From: Brachypterus glaber
Taxonomy: Eukaryota > Arthropoda > Insecta > Coleoptera > Kateretidae
Length of the DNA: 64,000 nucleotides
Assembly: GCA_958510825.1 (NCBI GenBank)
Contig: OY294049.1
Location: 28,824,620-28,888,619 of the forward strand
Direction of reading: 5' to 3'
The notes beneath the pieces were generated by a model, which did not search any database, was not told where the DNA came from, and saw only the letters and a program-made list of their open reading frames with translations. The position numbers and the translations under genes were made by a program. Positions 10,780 to 20,810 of the stretch are shown in pieces (position 1 is the stretch's first letter; each line of letters begins with the position of its first letter).

Positions 10780-11720
10780 ATTTTTAATTTTTTGCTTAAA
10801 TGTTTAACACGAGGTTTAACATGTTTCACCTTCGCGTCGCCCACGCTGAATGGATTTCTCGACGTTTTAGACCTTTCCGAGTCGAAATCAGTGCGTTCGT
10901 CTGTCTGTCTGGGTGTAAACTCGATAACAACATTTCTAAAAAAAGATGTCGACAATCGTTTTTTTTTGCATATTGTTTCTTATAATATTTCGAAGAGCTG
11001 ATTAGATTTTGGGTGTGAACGATTGGGGGTAAGGGGTAAGATGGGGTAAAATTCCTATTTTTAGCGTTTTTTGGTTATAATTAAGGCAATTATTATTGTA
11101 TTTTATTAATTTAGCACTTATACCAAAGATTTTTTTTAAATTGCTTAAGATATATTATAAACATTTTTTTCCTAAAATACATTGTTTTTTGAGATAAAGC
11201 AGTAAAATGTTTTTTTTTTGTATCTCCAAAACGTTATATTCTAGCAAAAACTGTATATAACATTTTTTTAGAACTTAAAAAGAACTTTCATTTAAAATAT
11301 AATTTTTTAAAATCGGTTTATAAATAACTGAGTTATGACAAAAAAACCTTTTACTACTTTAAACGTTAATATCTCAAAAACAATGTATTTTAGGAAAAAG
11401 TTGTTTTTAATATTTTTTGAACAATTTAAAAAAATCCTTCAATAATAATAATTAACTTAATTATAATCAAAAAACGCTAAAAAAGAAGTTTTACCCCATT
11501 GTTACCAACTTACCCCCAATCGTTTACCCCCAAAATATTATTATTATTATTATTTATTTTTATAACTACAGCTCTTCCAAATATGATAAAACAATATGCA
11601 AAAAACCGCTTGTCCATATCTTTTTTAGAAATGGAGTTATCGAGTTTACACCCAGACAGACAGACAGAGACGAAGATTTCAATAAATCGGCACTCTTAGT
11701 AGTACTAAGTGCCGATGTAA
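10780..11720. repeat. Long foldback repeat with TTACCCC/GGGGTAA blocks
   Basis: Left arm blocks GTCTGTCTGGGTGTAAACTC, ATTGGGGGTAAGG and AGCGTTTTTTGGTTATAATT recur inverted in the right arm (AATTATAATCAAAAAACGCT, CTTACCCCCAATCG, GAGTTTACACCCAGACAGAC). The inner part, 11100-11460, is also inverted, so this is an almost complete ~900-bp hairpin. The right arm has an extra ATT-repeat insertion at about 11532-11556. Several short ORFs here are shadows. Confidence 0.7.
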
Positions 11721-11885
11721 TATGCCAATAAGAAACGCTCCAATTTTTAAATCTCAAACTGAAAATAAAAAAGAAACCATGATCTTATCACACCCATCAT
11801 CATCAATAGTTTGTTTGGGTCTTTAAGAGACAGGCGCAGCCTATGGCTCATTTATCTAAAAAAATACTTGATCTGAATTGATAGT
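11721..11885. other. Short spacer, nothing recognised
   Basis: Non-coding, no recognisable repeat. Confidence 0.35.
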
Positions 11886-11889
11886 TGGG

Positions 11890-12110
11890 GCAGTGAGTCT
11901 ATGCTCACTGATGCGAGTTGCATATGTCATAATTTAGGGGGGAGTGAGTCTCTGCTCACTGATGCGAGTTGCATCTGTCATAATTTGGCGCTGGGGAGTG
12001 GGTGGGAGGGGGATGGGGAGGGAAGGGATAGGGATAGGGAGAGGAGGGATGTGCGGGAGGAGTGAGACTAGCTCACTGATGCTGGGAATGCATCTGTCCT
12101 GTATTAGTGG
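11890..12110 (+). repeat. Three-copy tandem repeat split by a G-rich tract
   Basis: The unit AGTGAGTCTNTGCTCACTGA + TGCGAGTTGCATCTGTCATA occurs at about 11894, 11943 and (diverged) 12060. It contains the hairpin AGTGAG...CTCACT. Between copies 2 and 3 lies a strongly G-rich purine tract, 11990-12062, with many GGG/GGGG runs. Confidence 0.7.
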
Positions 12111-12127
12111 GTACCATTACTGGTTGA

Positions 12128-12708
12128 GGACCGGAGTCATCTTAGCAACAAACAGGCCAGCAACAAAATTTCGGCCGGTCCGGCCGACTAGTCACGTTAG
12201 CAACAAAAGTTGGCAACAAAGTTTTGGCCGGTCCGAAATTTGTTGTTGGCCGGTTTGTTGCTAACGTGACTAGTTCGGCCGGTCGGCCGAACTAGTCACG
12301 TTAGCAACAAAAGTTAACAACAACGTTTTGGTCGGTCCCAAATTTGTTGTTGGCCGGTTTGTTGCCAACGTGACTAGATCGGCCGGTCGGCCGAAATTTT
12401 GTTGCTATGTTTTAAACTCGAGAACGACTGATACTGGACCGTCCGAAACTTGTTGTTGGCCGGTTTGTTGCCAACGTGACTAGATCGGCCGGTCGGCCGA
12501 AATTTTGTTGCTATGTTTTAAACTCGAGAACGACTGATACTGGACCGTCCGAAACTTGTTGTTGGCCGGTTTGTTGCCAACGTGACTAGATCGGCCGGTC
12601 GGCCGAAATTTTGTGGCTATGTTTTAAACTCGAGAACGACTGATACTGGACCGTCCGAAACTTGTTGTTGGCCGGTTTGTTGCCAACGTGATTAGATCGG
12701 CCGGACCG
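12128..12708 (+). repeat. Left tip module: GC-rich inverted-motif block with three 106-bp tandem units
   Basis: Built from recombined pieces of GGCCGGTCGGCCGAAATTTT, TTGTTGCCAACGTGACTAG and TAGCAACAAA in both orientations. A 106-bp unit marked by AAACTCGAGAACGACTGATA starts near 12414, 12520 and 12626. It is markedly richer in G+C than its surroundings. The mirror image is at 34707-35283. Confidence 0.85.
12254..12311. repeat. Perfect 28-bp-arm hairpin in the left tip
   Basis: The left arm runs TTTGTTGCTAACGTGACTAG + TTCGGCCG. After a 2-base spacer (GT) its exact reverse complement follows. The equivalent hairpin in the right tip is 35102-35159 with spacer AC. Confidence 0.95.
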
Positions 12709-15516
12709 CTGAGTTACGGGGTATCCAAGTATTACGTAACGTTCTTCGATAAAGGATGTATCTAACAATTTAGGGGTCATCCTGGTATTACGTAACAGTG
12801 TCTAGGCGAGGTCTGCCGACTTAAGGGGTATCCAAGTATTACGTAACGCTCTTCTATAAAGGGTGTATCTAATAATTTAGGGGTCATCCTGGTATTACGT
12901 AACGCTCTTCGATGAAGGGTGTATCTAACAATTTAGGGGGTCATCCAGTTATTACGTAACAGTATCTAGGCGAGGTCTGCTGACATAAGAGGTATCCAAG
13001 TATTATGTAACGCTCTTCGATGAAGGGTGTGTCTAACAATTTAGGGGTCATCCAGGTATTACGTAACCGTCTCGAGGCGAGGTCTGCTGACTTAAGGGGT
13101 ATCCAAGTATTATGTAACGCTCTTCGATGGGGGGTGTATCTAACAGTTTAGGGGGTCATCCAGTTATTACGTAACAGTATCTAGGCGAGGTCTGCTGACA
13201 TAAGGGGTAACCAAGTATTATGTAACGCTCTTCGATGAAGGGTGTGTCTAACAATTTAGGGGTCATCCAGGTATTACGTAACCGTCTCGAGGCGAGGTTG
13301 TTGACTTAAGGGGTATCCAATTATTACGTAACGCTCTTCGATGAAGGAGGTATCTAACAATTTAGGGGTCATCCTGGTATTACGTAACAGTCTATAGGCG
13401 AGGTCTGCTGACTTAAGGGGTATCCAAGTATTACGTAAGGCTCTTCGATGAAGGGTGTATCTAACAGTTTAGGGGATCATCCAGGTATTACGTAACAGTC
13501 TCTAGGCGAGGTCTGCTGGCATAAGGGGTTTCCAAGTATTACGTAACGCTCTTCGATGAAGGGTGTATCTAACAATTTAGGGGTCATCCAGGTATTACGT
13601 AACAGTCTTGAGGCGAGGTCTGCTGACTAAAGGGGTATAAAATTATTAGGTAACGCTCTTCGATGAAGGATTTATCTAAAAATTTAGGGGTCATCTTAGT
13701 ATTACGTAACAGTCTCTAGGCGAGGTCTGCTGACTTAAGGGGTATCCAATTATTACGCAACGCTCTTCGATAAAGGGTGTATCTAACAATTTAGGGGTCA
13801 TCCAGGTATTACGTAACAGTCTAGAGGCGAGGTCTGCTGACTTAAGGGGGTATCCAATTATTACGTAACTCTCTTCGATGAAGGAGGTATCTAACAATTT
13901 AGGGGTCATCCTGGTATTACGTAACAGTCTATAGGCGAGGTCTGCTGACTTAAGGGGTATTCAAGTATTACGTAACGCTCTTCGATGAAGTGTGAATCTA
14001 ACAGTTTAGGGGATCATCCAGGTAAAAACTATTGTATACTTATTTAAATAAATTGAATTGAATTGAATTGAATTGAACTACGTAGCAGTCTCTAGGCGAG
14101 GTCTGCTGCCTTAAGGGGTATCCAATTATTACCTAACGCTCTTCGAAAGAGGTGTATATAACAATTTAGGGGGTCATTCAGGTATTACGTAACAGTCTCT
14201 AGGCGAGGTCTGCTGACATAAGGGCTTTCCAAGTATTACGTAACGCTCTTCGATGAAGGGTGTATCTAACAATTTAGGGGTCATCCTGGTATACAATTAT
14301 TACGTAACGCTATTCGATAAAGGGTGTATCTAACAATTTAGGGGTCATCCAGGTATTACGTAACAGTCTCAAGGCGAAGTCTCCTCTTAAGGGGTATCCA
14401 AGTTATACGTAACGCTCTACGATGAAGGGTGTATCTAAAAATTTAGGGGTCATCCAGGTATTACGCAACAGTCTCTATGCGAGGTCTGCTGACATAATGG
14501 GTATCCAAGTATTACGTAACGCTCTTCGATGAAGGGTGTATCTAACAATTTAGGGGTCATCCAGGTATAACGTAACAGTCTGGAGGCGAGGTCTGCTGAC
14601 TTAAGGGGTATCCAATTATTACGTAACGCTCTTCGATAAAGGGTGTATCTAACAATTAAGGGGTCCTCCAGGTATTACGTAACAGTCTCGAGGCGAGGTC
14701 TGCTGACTTAAGGGGTATCCAATTATTACGTAACGCCTTTCGATGAAGGGTCTATCTAACAATTAAGGGATCATCTAAGTATTACGTAACAGTCTCTAGG
14801 CGAGGTCTGTTGACTTAAGGGGTATCCAAGAATTACCTAACGCTCTTCTACGAAGGGTGTATCTAATCGTTTAGGGGTCATCCAGGTATTACGTCACAGT
14901 CTCTAGGCGAGGTCTGCTTAGTTAAGAGGTATCCAGGTATTACGTAACGTTCTTCGCCAAGGGGTGTATCTAACTGTTCAGGGGTCATCCAGCTATTACG
15001 TAATAGTTTCTAGGCGAGGTCTGCTTATTTAAGGGGTATCCAAGTATTACGTAACACTGTTCGATAAAGAGTTAATCTAACAATTTGGGGTCATCCAGGT
15101 ATTACGTAACAGTCCATAGGCCAGGTCTGCTGACTTAAGGGGTATCCAAGTATTACGTAACGCTCTTCGATGAAGGATGTATCTAACAATTTAGGGGTCA
15201 TCCTGGTATTACGTAACAGTCTATAGGCGAGGTCTTCTGACTTAAGGGGTATCCAAGTATTACGTAACGCACTTCGATGAAGGGTGTAACTAACAATTTA
15301 GTGGGTCATCCAGGTATTACGTAACAGTCTCTAGGCGAGGTCTGCTGACTTAAGGGGTATCCAAGTATTTTGTAACGCTCTTCGATAAAGGGTGTATCTA
15401 ACAATTTAGGGGTCATCCGGTTTTTACGTAACAGTCTCGAGGCGACTCTGCTGACTTAAGGGGTATAAAATTATTACGTAACGCTCTTCTATAAAGATGT
15501 ATCTAACGATCTAACT
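12709..15516 (+). repeat. Satellite A array, left arm (~107-bp unit)
   Basis: About 25 tandem units. Each unit runs GAGGTCTGCTGACTTAAGGG - TATCCAAGTATTACGTAACG - CTCTTCGATGAAGGGTGTAT - CTAACAATTTAGGGGTCATC - CAGGTATTACGTAACAGTCT, then CTAGGC. A unit is itself two related ~53-bp halves, each centred on TATTACGTAAC. Copies differ by substitutions and a few indels. The array is non-coding; short ORFs in it (12586-12780, 13691-13909) are repeat by-products. Confidence 0.95.
14023..14080 (+). mobile_element. Tiny LINE 3'-tail insertion inside satellite A, left arm only
   Basis: Within a unit the expected CCAGGTATTACGTAAC is split by about 56 bp reading TAAAAACTATTGTATACTTA then TTTAAATAAA and four to five TTGAA units. 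This looks like the extreme 3' end of a retrotransposon with a TTGAA microsatellite tail. I see no matching sequence in the right-arm satellite A array. Confidence 0.55.
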
Positions 15517-18437
15517 ATCGATTTTCTAGATCCCAGAAAGTCGACCAATGTCCAAAATGTTCTAGAAATAATAGACACATGTCTTGTGGACATAACAGTA
15601 TGATTAGTTTGTAAAGGCCGGCTTTGCACATTTTTTTACAGGCGTCGAAAACCTAGAAAATCGCGTTTATTTTATTTAAAATCGATTTTCTAGATCCCAG
15701 AAAGTCGACCAATGTCCAAAATGTTCTAGAAATAATAGACACGTGTCTTGTGGACATAACAGTATGATTAGTTTGTAAAGGCCGGCTTTGCACATTTTTT
15801 TACAGGCGTCGAAAACCTAGTAAATCGCGTTTATTTTATTTAAAATCGATTTTCTAGATCCCAGAAAGTCGACCAGTGTCCAAAATGTTCTAGAAATGAT
15901 AGACACGTGTCTTGTGGACATAACAGTATGATTAGTTTGTAAAGGCCGGCTTTGCACATTTTTTTACAGGCGTCGAAAACCTAGAAAATCGCGTTTATTT
16001 TATTTAAAATCGATTTTCTAGATCCCAGAAAGTCGACCAATGTCCAAAATGTTCTAGAAATAATAGACACGTGTCTTGTGGACATAACAGTATGATTAGT
16101 TTGTAAAGGCCGGCTTTGCACATTTTTTTACAGGCGTCGAAACCCTAGAAAATCGCGTTTATTTTATTTAAAATCGATTTTCTAGATCCCAGAAAGTCAA
16201 CCAATGTCCAAAATGTTCTAAAAATGATAGACACGTGTCTTGTGGACATAACAGTATGATTAGTTTGTAAAGGCCGGCTTTGCACATTTTTTTACAGGCG
16301 TCGAAAACCTAGAAAATCGCGTTTATTTTATTTAAAATCGATTTTCTAGATCCCAGAAAGTCGACCAATGTCCAAAATGTTCTAGAAATAATAGACACGT
16401 GTCTTGTGGACATAACAGTATGATTAGTTTGAAAAGGCCGGCTTTGCACATTTTTTTACAGGCGTCGAAACCCTAGAAAATCGCGTTTATTTTATTTAAA
16501 ATCGATTTTCTAGATCCCAGAAAGTCGACCAATGTCCAAAATGTTCTAAAAATGATAGACACGTGTCTTGTGGACATAACAGTATGATTATTTTGTAAAG
16601 GCCGGCTTTGCACATTTTTTTACAGGCGTCGAAAACCTAGAAAATCGCGTTTATTTTATTTAAAATCGATTTTCTAGATCCCAGAAAGTCGACCAATGTC
16701 CAAAATGTTCTAAAAATGATAGACACGTGTCTTGTGGACATAACAGTATGATTAGTTTGTAAAGGCCGGCTTTGCACATTTTTTTACAGGCGTCGAAAAC
16801 CTAGAAAATCGCGTTTATTTTATTTAAAATCGATTTTCTAGATCCCAGAAAGTCGACCAATGTCCAAAATGTTCTAGAAATAATAGACACGTGTCTTGTG
16901 GACATAACAGTATGATTAGTTTGTAAAGGCCGGCTTTGCACATTTTTTTACAGGCGTCGAAACCCTAGAAAATCGCGTTTATTTTATTTAAAATCGATTT
17001 TCTAGATCCCAGAAAGTCGACCAATGTCCAAAATGTTCTAAAAATGATAGACACGTGTCTTGTGGACATAACAGTATGATTAGTTTGTAAAGGCCGGCTT
17101 TGCACATTTTTTTACAGGCGTCGAAAACCTAGAAAATCGCGTTTATTTTATTTAAAATCGATTTTCTAAATCCCAGAAAGTCGACCAATGTCCAAAATGT
17201 TCTAGAAATAATAGACACGTGTCTTGTGGACATAACAGTATGATTAGTTTGTAAAGGCCGGCTTTGCACATTTTTTTACAGGCGTCGAAACCCTAGAAAA
17301 TCGCGTTTATTTTATTTAAAATCGATTTTCTAGATCCCAGAAAGTCGACCAATGTCCAAAATGTTCTAAAAATGATAGACACGTGTCTTGTGGACATAAC
17401 AGTATGATTAGTTTGTAAAGGCCGGCTTTGCACATTTTTTTACAGGCGTCGAAAACCTAGAAAATCGCGTTTATTTTATTTAAAATCGATTTTCTAGATC
17501 CCAGAAAGTCGACCAATGTCCAAAATGTTCTAGAAATAATAGACACGTGTCTTGTGGACATAACAGTATGATTAGTTTGTAAAGGCCGGCTTTGCACATT
17601 TTTTTACAGGCGTCGAAAACCTAGAAAATCGCGTTTATTTTATTTAAAATCGATTTTCTAGATCCCAGAAAGTCGACCAGTGTCCAAAATGTTCTAGAAA
17701 TGATAGACACGTGTCTTGTGGACATAACAGTATGATTAGTTTGTAAAGGCCGGCTTTGCACATTTTTTTACAGGCGTCGAAAACCTAGAAAATCGCGTTT
17801 ATTTTATTTAAAATCGATTTTCTAGATCCCAGAAAGTCGACCAATGTCCAAAATGTTCTAGAAATAATAGACACGTGTCTTGTGGACATAACAGTATGAT
17901 TAGTTTGAAAAGGCCGGCTTTGCACATTTTTTTACAGGCGTCGAAAACATAGAAAATAGCGTTTATTTTATTTAAAATCGATTTTCTAGATCCCAGAAAG
18001 TCGGCCAATGTCTCAAATGTTCTAAAAATGATAGACACGTGTCTTGTGGACATAACGGTATGATTAGTTTGTAAAGGCCGGCTTTGCACATTTTTTTACA
18101 GGCGTCGAAAACCTAGAAAATCGCGTTTATTTTATTTAAAATCGATTTTCTAGATCCCAGAAAGTCGACCAATGTCCAAAATGTTCTAGAAATAATAGAC
18201 ACGTGTCTTGTGGACATAACAGTATGATTAGTTTGTAAAGGCCGGCTTTGCACATTTTTTTACAGGCGTCGAAACCCTAGAAAATCGCGTTTATTTTATT
18301 TAAAATCGATTTTCTAGATCCCAGAAACTTGGCTAATGTCCAAAATGTACTAGAAATGATAGACACGTGTCTTGTGGACATAACAGTATGATTAGTTTGT
18401 AAAGGCCGGCTTTGCACATTTTTTTACAGGTGTCCAA
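15517..18437 (+). repeat. Satellite B array, left arm (164-bp unit, dimeric higher-order repeat)
   Basis: ATCGATTTTCTAGATCCCAG recurs at exactly 164-bp steps (15517, 15681, 15845...), about 18 units. Each unit carries AATAGACACGTGTCTTGTGG, GTAAAGGCCGGCTTTGCACA and TTACAGGCGTCGAAAACC. Many neighbouring units alternate between two types: CTAGAAATAATAG with GAAACCC, and CTAAAAATGATAG with GAAAACC. That gives a 328-bp dimer. The 93-codon ORF at 17808-18089 is a translation of the repeat and not a gene. Confidence 0.95.
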
Positions 18438-19302
18438 AAAGTAGCAGACGGGAAAATCGACTAGCTTAAGATTTAAATTTCGCGCCAAACGTACCGGTCG
18501 AAATTATAGTCAATTTTTTGTGGTAACCCCGGTTAACAGGTATGTTAATTAACGAGTTAAAAAAGAAAGAAATACAAGTCCAAACTAAACGATTAGTGCA
18601 TTACTTTTCTCTTACTATCAAGGAGTTAAAATCGTATTTTATTAATAATATTTTTGACATTAATATGTCGACAAATAATTTTTTTTATGGAATCTATAAA
18701 ATTAAGAATAGTAGAAGTAGTAGTTTTGTGTCTAGGTATCCCCCTTAGGTAAGTGTCGGACACTTCGTGTACTTTAGCGGTAAATCGTTTTTTTTTCTGT
18801 CTATAGTACATTTAAGGTATAGTTATTTTTAAGCTTCCCGCTTGTAAACAATCTCGAAAATACCATAGCAACGTAAGATACGCATGCGTCGTAAGCGAAA
18901 TGACTAGGCCCAATTTACACAACCGTAAAACTTGCTTGCTTGCTTTTCGTTCGCGAAACGAGCAAGATGTCTACGGCGGTTTTTAATTCGTTTAATTCGC
19001 GTTAGGTTCCAGCCATGGCTAGTGAATGTTAAAATATGTTTGTTATGGAAGTATAGATGTTATGTATTGATTTTAATTGGAATTTGAGCTTGGTGATTTG
19101 ATTTGTATTGTCCACGTTTTTTATTTGAGGTTATGTTGAGAGAGATTTTTTAAACGATTATAATACAACCTACATAGGTTAGAAGTAAAAAGAGAAAACA
19201 TAGGAATGGGACATCCCAGACCTGCATAATAGCAGATCCTATGTTTTAATTAGAAATTGGAATTTGAGATTGGTTGGTCGGATAGCCTTAGTAGCTAAGA
19301 CC
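18438..19302 (+). repeat. Low-copy arm segment 4, left arm
   Basis: Starts after TTTTTTACAGG with TGTCCAAAAAGTAGCAGACG and is mirrored at 27555-28321. It includes AAGGAGTTAAAATCGTATTT and GGAATCTATAAAATTAAGAA, also found outside the palindrome at 42480-42590. A 68-codon ORF (18542-18748) has a near-identical partner at 28005-28211, as expected for duplicated arms. It has no recognisable domain. Confidence 0.8.
18928..19018. other. ~91-bp segment present only in the left arm
   Basis: In the right arm ACACAACCG joins directly to TAGTGAATTTTAAAATATG. In the left arm about 91 bp (TTGCTTGCTTGCTTTTCGTT ... CCAGCCATGGC) lies between. It contains an imperfect hairpin around TTCGCGAA. It may be an insertion on the left or a deletion on the right. 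Confidence 0.7.
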
Positions 19303-20311
19303 AGACTACAACGAGACTGATAACTTAATGTTAAAAATTGGTTCGGCAAAACTTAACTGGTCGACTATATTTTTAAAGGCAAATTAGGTGGCACATCAAT
19401 CGCATACCGGGTAAATGGCGGGTAATTCAAATGCTTGTATTGTAGGTATTGCAGTATGAAAATTGAAAGGCTATGATTCGTTCAAAATAAAATTAATTAC
19501 AAAAATCAAAAATACTATTTTATATAAAATATATAAAAGAAATATTTATTTAAATTTTCGTAATTAATTCTATTTTGACTGAAACGTAGACATTTTAAAT
19601 TAATGAAATTATATATTATATATACAAAAAATAAAAATACATGTTTTTATAGGCTTTTTTTATTTATATTTATATTTTTTTTCGGTACATTTTAATAACA
19701 ATAATATTGTAAAAAACTAATTTCAGTGCATGTCTAAAGTCCACTCCCTCTTTAACTTTTGAACGGCTTAATATATCATGATATCATATGATATATACTT
19801 TATGTTTAGGGGGCACAATGGTGGCAGGGGAGACATATTTTTTTAATGGAAATTGAAGTCGTGTGATACATTATCTTAGAACTTAGTAAATTCTCCATTC
19901 GCCCACATGTTTAGTAATTTCTTCGGACAATTTTTGGGCGTTTAAAATCGGTATCAGCATAAGCCTGTATATTAAAATGACGATTACATATTCTGTAATT
20001 TCTCATGGAGATACCAGAATATTTCAGTCCGAGTGCTTCTAGCCATAACATGCACCTAAAAATTATTTAATTTAAACAAAAACTCTAGTTATATTCCAAC
20101 AGTGTTTAAGGCAAATTCATACCTAATAATAATTATTATTATGAATTATATAATAATTATTATATAATTATTTAACAATAATAGTATATTATTCAACGAG
20201 CGTATAATAATTAATATTAATCAGTGAGGGTGAAATTTTGGACACGAGCCGATAGGCGAGTGAAACAATCACCCGAATGATTAATAGATATTATACGCGA
20301 GTAGAATACTA

Positions 20312-20400
20312 TACTTTATCCACGGCCGTTTTGGGTTTTAAACCGTTTATTTTTATAGACCCGTGATTAATAGGTCTATTAATCACGGCCGTGGATAAAA
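20312..20400. repeat. Nested hairpins within the inserted element
   Basis: TTTATCCACGGCCG at 20316 pairs with CGGCCGTGGATAAA at about 20386. Inside, CCGTGATTAATA and TATTAATCACGG form a second 12-bp stem around GGTC. Confidence 0.85.
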
Positions 20401-20468
20401 TATTCTTATTGGGTGTCCCAAGACACAGCAATTGATCATATTTAAAAATTACTACATATGACATTCTG

Positions 20469-20810
20469 CAGGGCCGTAACCAGAAAAAAATCTAAGGGGG
20501 CTTAGTCCCCGGGTAAAAAAAAGAAAAAATACATTCATGAAAAAAGCTACCAAACTTGGCGCCCCTGTAAAAGAAAAATGGCGCTCCAAAAAAATACCAG
20601 GGGGGCTCTGCAAAAACGCTAGGGTGCCCATGCGAAAACGCCAGGGCAACCCTGGCCCCAAAAATTACTTTTACGAAAAAAAGCTTACCCCTGACGGTAT
20701 CTACCGAACTTGGCGCCCCTACAGAAAAAATTGACTCCCCAAAAATTACCTTCAAGGAAATTAAAAAAGCTTTGTCCCTGACGGTTTCTAACAAGGGGGG
20801 GGCTTAGGTA
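20469..20810 (+). mobile_element. hAT-MITE-like fragment (CAGGGCCGTAACCAG end)
   Basis: Starts CAGGGCCGTAACCAGAAAAA and contains GGGGGCTTAGTCCCC and CCAAACTTGGCGCCCC. It is related, in reverse orientation, to the complete MITE at 59630-59862. The opposite terminus is not recognisable, so the copy is truncated or diverged. ORFs at 20452-20794 are shadows of this repeat. Confidence 0.55.

Noticed and set aside
11944..12264. 106-codon ORF over the left tip
   Set aside because: Gly/Arg-rich product of the G-rich tract and the tip repeat. It crosses the palindrome boundary and is not preserved at the right tip.
12709..18437. CRISPR-like array
   Set aside because: Units of 107 and 164 bp repeat head to tail without unique spacers, in a eukaryotic transposon-rich context. 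These are satellites.
20469..20810. Complete hAT MITE
   Set aside because: Only one terminus is recognisable and no 8-bp duplication was found, so it is listed as a fragment.
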